This document shows, piece by piece, positions 11,450-23,151 of a stretch of DNA of 64,000 nt (position 1 is its first letter; every line of letters starts with the position of its first letter). Origin of the DNA: Phocoena phocoena (lineage: Eukaryota; Chordata; Mammalia; Artiodactyla; Phocoenidae); assembly GCF_963924675.1 (NCBI RefSeq), contig NC_089224.1, positions 69,363,464 to 69,427,463 of the forward strand, read 5' to 3'. The notes under the pieces are model-generated. The model saw only the letters and a list, made by a program, of their open reading frames with translations, did no database searches and was not told the origin of the DNA. Made by a program: the position numbers and the translations under genes.

Positions 11450-14143
11450 ACTTCTACTTCTTGGTAAGATAGAATAGGTATACTTTTAAAATTCTTATCG
11501 CGAAGTTCAACTAAAAGTCAGGACATACTACATAAAACAAACATAAGAAGACTCTGAAACATGGAGAGAAGGTGATAAGTTTTTCAGGCACCTCAGAAAC
11601 TAAGGAAAAACAGTGGTTAGTACCCTGGGTTTTCTTTTCATCTCATATATCCCAGACTTGAACCTGAAGAAACAGGCAACAAAGAGCACTGACAAAAAAA
11701 TTTACAAAAGCTTGCTCTCCTTCATTAAAGGAGCAGCCTAGTAAGACAGAACTTTTAGACAGTAACTGCTTTACTTCAGCTGAACACCACAGAAAAAACT
11801 GTGGCCTCATTCCAATGACACCAGGAAAGGCTGACTGAGGAACCTCAACTTCCACACCTGCAAGGTTGCCATGAGGCAACTCAACATCTCCACTGGGATG
11901 ATGTCAGAATGCCAAATACAGAATTTCATCTCTGCTAGATGGCAACAAAATGACCGCCATGCTCCCTCTCCACTAAAGTAGTGTCAAAAGGAGGCCTAGA
12001 GAAGAGTTGGAATGTTTACCATGGCCATTCTCACCATGATGCCACTGGAGCCCAAAGAGGATATGAAATTCCCACCCCACCCAGCAGTAATGAAGAACCT
12101 TCCATGCCCTTGAATATCACTTCAAGTACAACAGTACAGACTGGCTGAAAGTAAAATGATGGAAGAAAGATATTCAATGCAAACATTTATCAAAAGAAAG
12201 CAAGAATGGCCACATTAATATCAGATAATGTAGACTTCAGAGCAAAGAAAATACCAGAGACAGAGAGGAACATTATATGATGATGAAAGGGTCAATCCAC
12301 TCCACCGAGAAAACACAGCCATCATAATTGTGTATGTACCAAACTGCTAATAAGTTGCAAAATATGTAAAACAAAAGCTGAGAGAACTGAAAGAAAAAAT
12401 GAACAAATTCACTATTATAATTGGAGACTTCAACACCCCTTTCAAAATTTCAACTAGAAAGAAAATCAGCAACTATTTAGAAGAGCTAAACAACACTTTC
12501 AATCAACAGGATCTTATTGACATTTATAAAACATTAAAAGTCCCAATAACAGTAGAAAACACATTCTTTTCACATGCTCATGGAACATATACCAAGACAG
12601 ACCATATCTTGGGCCATAAAATGAACCTCAACAAACTTTAAAACTTGAAATTACACAGAGTGTGCACTCTGACCACAATGGAATCAAACTAGAAATCAAT
12701 AATAGAAAAATAAAAAGAAAATCTTCAAACACTTGAAAATTAAATCACATACTTTTAAGTAATCCAAGAATAAAAAAAGAAGCCTTAGAAGAAATGAAAA
12801 ATACATTAAACTTAATGAAATATCAAACATTTCATACCATGTTTGGTGAACATATCAAATTTTGTGGATCATAGCTAAAGCAGAGCTGAGAGGAAAATTT
12901 TATAGCACTAAATGCATTCATTAGAAAAGAACAAAAGTCTTAATATAACAATCTAAGCACCTACCTCAAAACAGAGAAAAAGAAGGCAAAATAAACCAGA
13001 GGAACACAGAAAAAGGAAATGATAAAAAGAAGTCAATTAAATTAAAAACAGGAACACAGTAGAGAAAATCAATGAAACTATGAGCTGGTTCTTTGTAAAG
13101 TCTAATAAAATTGACAAATCTCTAGCAACACTGACAAAGAAAAAATAGAGATGACACACATTAAATATCAGAAATTATATGGGCTATTATTACAGATGCT
13201 GTGGACTTCAAAAGGATAATAAGGACATGCTCCAAAGAATTCTACTTACATAATGCACATAATTCTACTTACTTACACAAAACAGACCAATTCCTCAAAG
13301 AACACAAATAACCACAACCCACCTGATATGAATTAGATAAAATGAATATCCCTATGACTACTAAGGAAATTTAACTTGTAATTTTAAAATTTTTAGAAAA
13401 GAAATGTCAGGGTCCAAGTGATTTCACTGGAAAATCCTACAAACATTAAAGAAGAATTAACACCAATTCTATAATCTCTTTGTAGAAAAAAGAAGAGAAG
13501 GGAACACTCCTCTATTCATTTAGGAAGCTTGGTTCCCTGATACCAAAATGAGATAAAGAAAGTACCTTCCCTCCATTGCCCCAACCCAGAAAAAAAGAAA
13601 GAAAGAAAAAGATCAATAGCTCTCCTAAATATAGACACAAAAATCTTTAGAATATTAGCACATAGAAATAACCAAAATATAAAAATATTATACACCATGA
13701 CCAAGTATCCTGGGATACCAGTCTAGTTCAATATTTTAAAATCAATCAATATAATCCACCATATTAACAGGCTAAAGAAGAATAATTGCATCATCATATT
13801 CAATCCAGAAAAAAAAGCTGACAAAGTTTAATACTCATTCATGATAAAAGCTCTCAGAAAAGTAGGAATAGAGGGGAAATCCCTCGATCTAAAAAAAGAA
13901 CACAGCTATCATTATCCTTAATAGTAAAAGGGTGATTACTTTTTTCCTAAGATTGGAAACTAGGCAAAGATGTCTACTCTCATCACTCTCATTCAACATA
14001 GTGCTGGAAGTTCTAACAAGTACTATAAGGCATGAAAATGGAAATAAAAGGCATAAAAACAGAGAAGAAATAAATAAATCTGACCTTACTTGCAGATGAC
14101 ATAATTTTCTACATAAAATCGTAAGGACTCTAACAATTACTCC
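11450..14143 (+). mobile_element. Ancient forward L1 (5' UTR, endonuclease, RT; 3' truncated)
   Basis: 5' UTR-like sequence (11450-12120) is clearly related to 63235-64000, which shows that both are leaders of one ancient L1 family. After about 12125 the sequence enters ORF2 and runs to just beyond the RT catalytic motif at about 14100. ORF1 is missing between them. No poly(A) tail is seen; the 3' third is gone. Heavy divergence and scattered stops indicate an old insertion. Confidence 0.85.
12125..14125 (+). pseudogene. Ancient L1 ORF2 remnant (endonuclease + RT)
   Basis: The longest open part, 12399-12641 (80 residues), is an endonuclease fragment with IIGDFNTPF (the catalytic Asp/Asn pair) and HAHGTYTKTDHILGHK (second catalytic Asp block). 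An SDHNGIKLE-like block follows near 12670. Further downstream, in changing frames, come linker and RT blocks, including a LLADDIIFYIK-type catalytic motif near 14085-14120. Frameshifts and stops are frequent. Non-functional. Confidence 0.85.
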
Positions 14144-14236
14144 ATATTGAATCCTTTATTGTCATCTTATTGGTCTTATTCCAATAGGTTTCATGAGAAC
14201 ATGATATGAGAGTGCTAACAAAAGACATGGCACTTC

Positions 14237-14449
14237 TGGGCTTCCCTGGTGGCGCAGTGGTTGAGAGTCCGCCTGCTGATGCAGGGGACACGGCTTCGTG
14301 CCCTGGTCCTGGAGGATCCCACATGCCACGGAGCGGCTGGGCCCGTGAGCCATGGCCGCTGAGCTTGCGCGTCCGGAGCCTGTGCTCTGCAACGGGAGAG
14401 GCCACAACAGTGAGAGGCCCGCGTACAGAAAAAAAAAAAAAAAAAAAAA
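14237..14449 (+). mobile_element. CHR-1-type tRNA-derived SINE, forward
   Basis: About 213 bp: head GGGCTTCCCTGGTGGCGCAG, tRNA-like part with RNA polymerase III A box TGGCGCAGTGG (14250-14260) and a B box near 14292-14302 (GGCTTCGTGCC, one change from the usual form), GC-rich body, and a poly(A) tail. It is flanked by 16-bp direct repeats with one mismatch (14221-14236, 14450-14465; both start AAAGACATGGCA). This SINE group is characteristic of cetaceans. It was mobilised in trans by L1. Confidence 0.95.
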
Positions 14450-14465
14450 AAAGACATGGCATTTC

Positions 14466-17400
14466 AGAGTTTTCAGTTATCTTCATCTGTTTTGCTCCTA
14501 GCATACTGAACTTTATTTATATAGGATATTTAATGTTACAATGATTTGAAGTTAAAAGAATAGATTATTTAGATCCCTTTACTGTTGTTAAGACAGTTCC
14601 AGGGTCAAGCCTTAAGATGAGTTGCTGAGCCTTAAAAAAAACGGGGTGGTGGTTGTAGACTAGAGAGAGACTCATGGAGGGGGGGAGAAAAAGAAAGATA
14701 GATGAAGCCAAGATAATTTTAAAGACACATTCCAAGGCCAACTTCCTAAGAACTGAAAGGCCATCCAACGAGAGGTGTATGGAAAGGTTAGACTGTCTTT
14801 GGGAATTTGAGCTTCCTTTGGAATCCAAGCCTGTTTATGATTAGCTGTAAGGCTTACCTGATAATTGATTATTTCGGCATGCCTTTCTAGATGTGGTTGA
14901 GAACAATGAAAGGTTATAAAATACAACTTTAAGAAATATTGATATGGGGATTAAATTCTGCTGCTTCCCATCCTCCAAAGAAATCTTTCATCCCATAACT
15001 TTAAACTCTGACAATCTAACTTAGCTTCCTTTCTTTTGACTGAAGTCATAACATTCTCTTGACTTGTATGCCTGGAAGTAAAGACTGGTATTTTTCCTTT
15101 CAGCTAAACATTATTCTGGGCCAAAGGTATACTGTGCAAATAAAACTGTTCTGCCCAATTCTGGAATATCCATTTTTCTCTTCTTGTACAACTGCTTCCA
15201 GACAGCAACTTAGATTCTTGGTGTGATCTGAACATATTTGGAAATCACATTTATAAATCTTCATTGTAATCTGTGTGCCTGTTTATTGGGCATAAGTCCA
15301 AGCTGGGGAACAAAATTATTTAGTATGCTACATCATTTATCTAAGGCAAATAAGAAAAAATATATGTTTGTTTTAGATAATGTTCAAAGGAATAGGAAAA
15401 TCATGACTTAAGTGGTGTCCCCTTGGAGTCTTAAAGAATTCTTTTCATTAAAGAGCTACTTTGGATTATACATACACATATATATGTACATTTATACAAG
15501 GTAAGAAAGTGAGATAAAGAGAGAGCGAGCCAACAAACAACTTAAATGTAAAATGATATCATTAAAAGGATCCTGATGAAATCCTGGTGAAGGGTATATG
15601 GAAATTCCCTTGTATTATACTTGTAACTTTTCTTTAGGTTTAAAATTTAAGTTTAAAACTATTTACAAATTTTAAGAGGTGATATTTTGGAAATGAAACT
15701 TCATGAAAACTCTTCCAAAGTAAGATTTATTCGGGGGCAAAGGTGATAGTTGGTGTCTCCAGTGGTGTATAGATATATAAATAGAATAATGCTTATGATA
15801 TTAATGCTTATTAACATTTAAAGATAGCTCCATGAAGATTAAAATTTCCAGCATTTTAATGGTAGGGACAGTCTTCCATATAAATTACAGAAAACAGTAG
15901 AATTACTTAGCAGAGTAGAAATGTCATGCTTTAAGGGTAATATACATATAACAAAGGTAGCATATCATTGGCATTTTATCCTTCCTACCCATCCAAGAAC
16001 AGCAACTACATGAATCACTTTGACGTAACATCGAGTCTTTTTTTCTTCTAATGACTTTCTCATGACCATGTAAGTAATACTATTTTTGGAGGGATAAAAT
16101 GGATACCCCAATAAAAATGGGGTTATAAACTGCATAATATATAACTGACAGGCATATAAAGAAAGAAACCAGGTAATTGTAATATACATTCTGAAAATGG
16201 GGAAGCTCATTTCCTAAGCCAATTCAGGAAAATTAAAAGTGAAAATAATGATTAATTCTGCTGGACTTGTCCATTTTAAAATCCAAATAAAATCCAAAAA
16301 AGGAAAACACAATTAAGGGTTAGGCTTCTTTAGTAGATTTGGTTTTTAAGGAAAATTTATGAACTAGGAAATGAATGAAATTTGATAATGTTTCTCCAAC
16401 TTGAACATAGGCCACCAATTTCATTTTTGGATCCTGGAGAGAAATGAAGGAAATGTTTCCTATTTATTTTAGGTTGTTTACTTTTTACCACAACTGCCTA
16501 CTCTATTCAGAAAATGAAGACCATTAAACTCTGAGAAGTTCAAAATATAGAATTAAATGAATTATCAGAATTAAATAAATGCTTTCCACAAAACAGTTAC
16601 TTCATTATGTAAAGGTTTAGCCTCTGAATGGAACAGACAGAAATGCAAACTGAAATCTGTAAGTACTAATCATTTTAATAATGTTTCAGTCTCTTACATA
16701 TCAATTGAGTTTTGGGGGTATTGGTCTAATTTTTAACAATTTTCTTCCTTTTCTAAAATTTATCTCATCAGCAATTACATCTATCACTTTTTATCTTTAT
16801 CAGAAGCCATTTCCATGTTAAACAGATTAAATGTTTTTCATTCCAGACTTTAACATGTAGTTTTGTACCTAGCTTAAAAAAAATCCTAACCTAAAACAAA
16901 CTGGACCACCACTCCAGCCTTGATTTGTGTTTAGAGCTTTAAACTAAAAGTTTGCATTTCTTACCCTCAAAGTCTATAATTAGTAGTTGAACTACACAAA
17001 GAATCAACATGATGTCATGTCTAGACAACATGTAAATTAATATGAAAGCAATTGATTTACAAACTCTATACTAATACAAATTAATCTGAATTAAGTTTAA
17101 TCCTCAGTTATTAACTGATTAAGTGTCGCTGTTGGTAGCTACAGAATGGTGATTTCCATCTGTGAATTTTAGGGACACAACTTAATCATTGACTTTGTAT
17201 GGAGAAATAGTGAAAGAAAGCATAGACCATACACAATGATGCTCCATCACTGTTCCCTGCACAGAAGAGCTAGAGAAGTAAAACTGAAATACACAATTTA
17301 AAAACATACAGGAAGCTTTTCTCAAGTGTCATAATTAACTTTTGGCAAAGGGGATGTTTCAGGCGTGTTGACTCTGGCTGTGACTGGCACACCATCCCTC

Positions 17401-18179
17401 TTAGAAAGTGCATTCATCTGTTCTGAGGGAGAATTTGCTCTTGCTTTGAGCAAACACGAAATCAAAATTGCCAATATGTTCCTTCTTTTTTAGTAGAATT
17501 ATTACAATTTACTGTGGACAGGAAAACACATCATTATTAAGTACTGACCTCTGTGAAAGACCCTTGGACTTTGGGGTTACAATACTCCCAAGTCTTCAGA
17601 GCAAATCAACAGGTGCATACTCTTAACCCAGAGTAGGTTATTATTCTACCACCTCACACATAGTCAGGGGTGCTAGAAATGTCATATTTGTCTCATTTAC
17701 TAAGATATATATTTACTTCTTTTTAAGTATTATGGGTCCTCCTCAAGTTTTTTTTTTAAGTATTTGTTTTGCTTTTTTTTGAAGAATATTTATTCAAGTA
17801 AAATTAGCTTTTGCTCATTTTAGAGTGCTAAAATCTCAGCATGAATATCATCGGAATATAAGAAAATATATGAAAAATGTTGGTTTTGCTTCCATTAGCT
17901 AGTTTCCGTGATTGCATAATATTTTTTCTGATAACTAGAAATCAAGAACAATCCTATCAAATTAAGAAAAATGTTTTATGCTTTTTAATTTGGTGGTCAT
18001 GTTCACTTAGTTTGTCAGAAAACTCTATTAACTTATGTTGGAACAAAATTCAGGAGTGTTCTGTGACTATAATATACATAAGTTTGATAATTAAAAAGCA
18101 ACTATGTTATTTCAAAACGAGGGTCATTGTATTTATATAGACTCTTTTACAGACATCCTACTCATTGTCATAATAACTG
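14466..18179. other. Long unique stretch, no gene seen
   Basis: AT-rich single-copy sequence with no repeat that I can name and no coding evidence. The part near 16990-17190 has several TAAT/ATTA homeodomain-like cores close together and could be a conserved noncoding segment, but I cannot test conservation. Confidence 0.55.
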
Positions 18180-18530
18180 AGGCTGTCATGACCATGGTCT
18201 GCGCCTCACAGGAAGCCCTAAACAATTCTGACAGGCTGCAGCTCATTAAGGGACAGTCATTTTGTTGAAATGTCTATCAGCTCGCAGGGATGCACTAAGA
18301 TGAATAGGCCCAAAACAATAGGCCCATTTGTTAGAGCAGTAGCTTCTCTAATACATGATGAGACAATCAAGCCAAGCTGCCTTCGGCACAAAGACATAAT
18401 TAATCAAATGGACAAATGGTTCAAAAATTGCTCTAGTATATTCTGTAGTGGACAGAGGTTTCCATGGAAACATTGGCGTTTGCATCACAGTTAATGACCA
18501 TTCTGTACAATGAAGTCTCCCCCTTCACAG
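18180..18530. promoter_or_regulatory. Candidate conserved noncoding regulatory element
   Basis: Repeat-free block with dense binding-site-like motifs. It has a perfect 14-bp RFX/X-box-type palindrome GTTTCCATGGAAAC (18458-18471). TALE-homeodomain-type cores TGACAG occur at 18229-18234 and, on the opposite strand, at 18183-18188. SOX-type AACAAT occurs at 18221-18226 and 18314-18319, and a TAATTAATCA homeodomain cluster near 18397-18406. AATAGGCCCA is repeated with 14-bp spacing (18303-18312, 18317-18326). A 74-residue frame crosses it (18270-18494) with no recognisable domain. The function is inferred only from motif density. Confidence 0.4.
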
Positions 18531-19495
18531 ACACTTCTTCACTCCCTCTCCACTACGCCTGCTCTCCCCACTTCTTTAGCCATTAAAAAATACAACCTGG
18601 AGAAAAACAAACGAAATAGGGAGAAGGAGGAACTTAAAAGAGAACGCTGAGTGTCTGATTTCCCTATCAGAAAAATCTAATAGTTCTATACCTCTGTGAA
18701 ACTAACTGCAAATTTTTTATTGTGTTCTCCATACTTAAAAAAATACATATGTAGAAAACCAACCTAAAATTGTGACTTTTCACACTATTAAATAATTACA
18801 GTGACTTCACTGAAGTATTTACAGATACAAATTAGGTTACTATAATGATTTAAAATGTATTAAAAAATTAAATTGTAACATTTCTAAAATGTTAAATGAA
18901 AATTTAGTAAAGCCTTGTGTAAAGGGAGACTTTAAATTTATCTTCGGTCTCTGGAAAAGGATACATAAATATTTCTTCAGTATGACTGCTTTTTACTTTG
19001 AGTTGTAAAGCATCACTGATTGATATTTAATCAAGTTAAGGGTTATCCCTACTTTGGCACCAAATAAAACATACTCCCTATAGGTAACTGCATCTATTCT
19101 TTGAAGGTAGTTTCTTGTTACTATATGATGGCTTTTGAGTTTGAATCATTGCTCTCCACCCTCCCTCCAAAATGTAGTTTATCAGAGTGTTCTTTCCAGT
19201 CACAAGAAAGATAATTGTTCAGAGGTGACCTGACAAACGAAATATGCTCCATCTTGGTAGTTTAAGAACCACAAAAATGGCTAAGTTTTATCCCTATTTG
19301 GCGGTCTTCTGTAGTACTTGAAACAAGAGTTTGATCTTTGGTAAAGATATGGCAGGGTAGTTTATTGAAATAGTTATTGGGGCTTTTTGTTTCCCTCTAA
19401 TTGTATTTTTGTCTTTTCCCTTTCTCTAAAAATCTTCTTTTATGCCTTTGTATGCGTAGCTGGATTGCCTTGTAGTGTCCCTTGAAGACACGTTT
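18531..19495. other. Unique sequence, no gene seen
   Basis: Nothing recognisable besides AT-rich single-copy DNA. Confidence 0.5.
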
Positions 19496-19510
19496 CCTTA
19501 CTGGTTTTTA

Positions 19511-19718
19511 TTTTTATTTTATTTTTTGCAGTATGCGGGCCTCTCACTGTTGTGGCCTCTCCCGTTGCAGAGCACAGGCTCCGGACCGCAGGCTCAGCGG
19601 CCATGGCTCACGGGCCCTGCCGCTCCGCGGCATGTGGGATCTTTCCGGACCGGGGCACGAACCCGTGTCCCCTGCATTGGCAGGCAGACTCTCAACCACT
19701 GCGCCACCAGGGAAGCCC
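19511..19718 (-). mobile_element. CHR-1-type SINE, reverse
   Basis: Antisense copy: degenerate T-rich tail on the left, GC-rich body, and reversed head ending ACCAGGGAAGCC. 15-bp perfect target duplications CCTTACTGGTTTTTA lie at 19496-19510 and 19719-19733. Confidence 0.95.
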
Positions 19719-19934
19719 CCTTACTGGTTTTTAAATCTTTACTTTTAAAAGCCTGTGTCAATGGAATCTTTTGCAGGTGGGAAGCATGAGGAGGAGAGAA
19801 TCCTGAGGCTTTGGAATGAGGGTAGGCTGGGGGGACATATGCAGCAAGGGAGCTGCGAGCATTTTTCATAATTGGAAAGGAGGGAGACTCCTGCTAGTCC
19901 TGAAAAAATGAAGGGCCCAGACCACTACCCTGGG

Positions 19935-20295
19935 TGTGAGAGCATTTTATGTGTCAGCTTCACTGAACTAAGCAATGTCTAGTGAGCTGTTAGGACATTA
20001 TTTGTGAGTGTGCCTGTGAGGGAGTTTCTGGAACAGATTAGCATTTGAATTGGTAGACTGAGTAAAGAAGCTCACCCTCACCAATGCAGGTGGGCATCAT
20101 TCAATCTTTTGAGTGCCTGAACACAACAGAAAGGCAGAGGAAGAGCAAGTTTGCCCTCTTTGCTTAAGCTGGGAAATCTATCTTCTCCTGCCCTCAGACA
20201 TTAGCACTTCTGGTTCTCAATCCTTTGGACTTGGACTGAATTACAACCACTGGATTTCCAGCTTGCAGATAGAAGGTCACAGACCTTTTCATTTC
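19935..20295 (+). mobile_element. MaLR-type LTR fragment, forward
   Basis: Diverged sequence with blocks known from one MaLR-like LTR group: TTTATGTGTCAGCTTCACTG near the start, GTGCCTGTGAGGGAGTTTCTGG, GACTGAGTAAAGAAGCTCACCC, and a CTTGCAGATAG block near the end. The same group appears reversed at 51433-51826. The 3' end with CTAATACA is missing. Confidence 0.55.
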
Positions 20296-20324
20296 ACTCT
20301 TTTCTTGCTTGCATTTATTTAAAA

Positions 20325-21859
20325 ACAATGAGAAGTCTGCTGTAATTCTCTCCTTGTTCCTCTGTATGGAAAGTGTTCTCCAATTCCTGGATTCCGTCAA
20401 TATTTTCTCTTTATCTTTGGTTTTCTGCAGTTTGGCTACGATTTGTCTGTGTAGTGTTTTGAGTTATTACCCTGTTACTGTTATGTAAACTTCCTGGTTC
20501 TGTGGTTTGGCATCCATCATTAATTTCAAAAGTTCTCAGCTATTATTTCTGCAAATATTCCATCTGCTCTGTTCTCTTGTTCTGTTCTTTCTGATACTGC
20601 AATTATATGCATGTTGCAGCTTTTGATCTTGCTCCACAGTTTTTAGATATTGTGTTCTATGCTATTCTGTTCTGTTCTATCCTGTGCCTTTCATTTTCTT
20701 CATTTTCCTCTTTGCATATCAATTTGAGAAGTTGCTATTTACTTATGTTCAATCTCACTGATTTTTTCCTCAGCCATGTCAATCTACTGACGTGCCCATC
20801 AAAGGCAGTCTTCATCTCAAATACTGCGTTTTTTATTTCTAGCATTTCCTTTTTATTTTTTTAAATTAAGTTCCCATTTTTCAGCTGGCATTCCATCTGG
20901 CCTTGCGTGTTGTCTACTTTTTCCCTGAAAGTCTTTATCATATTAGTCATTGTTACTTAAAATTTCCTGTAAAATAATTCCAACATCTTTTTTATATTTG
21001 CGTCTGGTTCTGATGTTTGCTTTGTCTCTTTAGATGGTATTTATTTTTGCCTTTTGGCATGCCAGGTAAATTTTGTTGAGATCAGACATATTGCATAGGG
21101 TAATAGCTACTGAGGTAAATAGGCCATCAGTATGAGATTTATGTTAATTTGGCTAAGAGTTGGGGTAACTTTAATGTTTAGTTTAGTTATAGGCACTAGA
21201 GGCTTTGACTTACTCTGGTGATCTTGTTTTTTCTCCCCTCTTGGCTTTCAGTTTCCTTGCATACTCGTCTTTAGAGATTGTTTGTGCCTTAAAGTTTTTC
21301 AGTTTTAATCCACTTTCATTATTTCTGGATGTTTGTTAGTGTTGTGACAGGTGATGGTGAAAAAGAGGGTGTGTTTAACCTCCATATTAAGCCTCAGTCT
21401 TTTAATGGGCCTGTGTCTCAGGAGTTTGGCCTATGAAGTATTTCTGCTCCTCTTCCAGGAGTACAGCTTTCGTCTCTCCTGGCCCCCAATTCCCTCTCCA
21501 ATCCCAGTGTTTCCAGCATATTTCCTTGAAGCCATCTTCCATGTAAACTGTGGCTTTTTTCCTCCCTTAGGTGAGATGGGAAGTCAGGATCAAGCTAGAG
21601 TTAAGGTGGATTTCCTTTCTCCAAGCTGAAATAAGTTCTCAGTATTGCCCTCTGGTGATGTCCTTTATCCTGGAGATTAGGTCTTTATTTAGAGAGAAGC
21701 GTCTGGGAGGGCTTCACAGTGGCTACTTTTTTCTTCTCCCTGTCAGAGTCACTTGAGGAGCTTTCTTAGCTCTTCCAACAAAAACCTGTTGGTATTCCTG
21801 GAGGAAAAGCTGTGACAGTTTGGGGTCCCCTCTGCAGCCTCTGGCAATTCCTAATTCTT
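20325..21859 (-). mobile_element. Ancient reverse L1/HAL1-like 5' half (left part)
   Basis: Antisense ORF1-region blocks of an ancient L1 family: near 20580-20870 the text is typical of reversed ORF1 N-terminal/coiled-coil sequence, followed by reversed 5' UTR to about 21859. It is split by a younger L1 (21860-23133) and continues at 23152. No open ORF1 survives. Confidence 0.65.
21842..21859. repeat. 18-bp target-site duplication, left copy
   Basis: Identical to 23134-23151. Confidence 0.95.
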
Positions 21860-23133
21860 TTTAATTTATTTATTTTTAAATTTTATTTTATTTTTTATAC
21901 AGCAGGTTCTTATTAGTTATCTATTTCAAACCTATTAGAGTATATATGTCAATCCCAATCTCCCTATTCATCCCACCACCCCCCCCCCCACTGCTTTCCC
22001 CCATTGGTGTCCATACATTTGATCTCTACATCTATGTCTCTGTTTTTGCCTTGCAAACCGGTTCATCTGTACTATTTTCCTAGATTCTATATATATGTGT
22101 TAATATACGATATTTGTTTTTCTCTTTCTGACTTACTTCACTCTGTATGACAGTCTCTAGGTCCATCCATGCCTCTACAAATGACCCAATTTCATTCTTT
22201 TTTGTGGCTAAGTAATATTCCATTGTATATATGTACCACATCTTCTTTATCCATTCATCTGTGAATGGGCATTTAGGCTGCTTCCATGAACTAGCTACTG
22301 TAAATAGTGCTTCAGTGAACATTGGGGTTCATGTGTCTTTTTGAATTATGGTTTTCTCTGGGTATACGCCCAGCAGTGGGATTGCTGGATCATATGGTAA
22401 TTCTATTTTTAGTTTTTTAAGGAACCTCCATACTGTTCTCCATAGTGGCTGTATCAATTTACATTCCCACCAACAGTGCAAGAGGGCTCCCTTTTCTCCA
22501 CACCCTCTCCAGCATTTGTTGTTTGCAGATTTTCTCATCATGCCCATTCTAACCAGTGTGAGGTGATACCTCGTAGTTTTTATTTCCATTTCTCTATTAA
22601 TTAGTGATGTTGAGCAGCTTTTCATGTGCTTCTTGGTCATCTGTATGTCTTCTTTGGTGAAATGTCTATTTAGGTCTTCTGCCCATTTTTGGATTGGGTT
22701 GTTCATTTTTTTAATATTGAGCTGCATGAGCTGTTTATATATTTTGGAGATTAATCCTTTGTCCACTGATTCATTTGCAAATATTTTCTCCATTCTGAGG
22801 GTTGTCTTTTCATCTTGTTTATCGTTTCCTTTGCTGTGCAAAAGCTTTTAAGTTTCATTAGGTCCCATTTGTTTATTTTTGTTTTTATTTCCATTACTCT
22901 AGGAGGTGGGTCAGAAAAGATCTTGCTATGATTTATGTCAAAGAGTGTTCTTCCTATGTTTTCCTCTGACAGTTTTATAGTGTCTGGTCTTACATTTAGG
23001 TCTTTAATCCATTTTGAGTTTATTTTTGTGTATGGTCTTAGGAAGTGTTCTAATTTCATTCTTCTACATGTAGCTGTCCAGTTTTCCCAGCACCACTTAC
23101 TGAAGGTGCTGTCTTTTCTCCATTGTATATCGT
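21860..23133 (-). mobile_element. 5'-truncated reverse L1 nested in an older L1
   Basis: The 3' end of an L1 in antisense, with 3' UTR from 21860 and ORF2 C-terminus to about 23130. It is flanked by a perfect 18-bp target duplication TGGCAATTCCTAATTCTT at 21842-21859 and 23134-23151. The 3' UTR matches that of copy 3 (36525-41600), so it is from the same lineage. A C-run occurs at about 21979-21990. The 5' truncation is the usual result of incomplete reverse transcription. Confidence 0.95.
22080..23059 (-). pseudogene. L1 ORF2 C-terminal remnant, minus strand
   Basis: Frames 22751-23059, 22329-22841 and 22080-22322 together cover the ORF2 C-terminal region. The 170-residue piece carries the intact cysteine motif [18 protein letters not shown] (CX3CX7HX4C pattern) and the following [17 protein letters not shown] block. 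RT is absent by truncation. Frameshifts separate the pieces. Confidence 0.9.
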
Positions 23134-23151
23134 TGGCAATTCCTAATTCTT
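23134..23151. repeat. 18-bp target-site duplication, right copy
   Basis: Identical to 21842-21859; after it the interrupted older repeat resumes. Confidence 0.95.

Noticed and set aside
14237..14310. Possible tRNA gene
   Set aside because: A and B boxes are present, but the flanking body, poly(A) tail and target repeats show it is a tRNA-derived SINE, not a tRNA.
14206..14544. Frames of 80-124 codons on both strands around 14.2-14.5 kb (and the equivalents at 19.5, 32.3, 34.3 and 46.8 kb)
   Set aside because: All are readings of CHR-1 SINE sequence, which is a non-coding polymerase III element.
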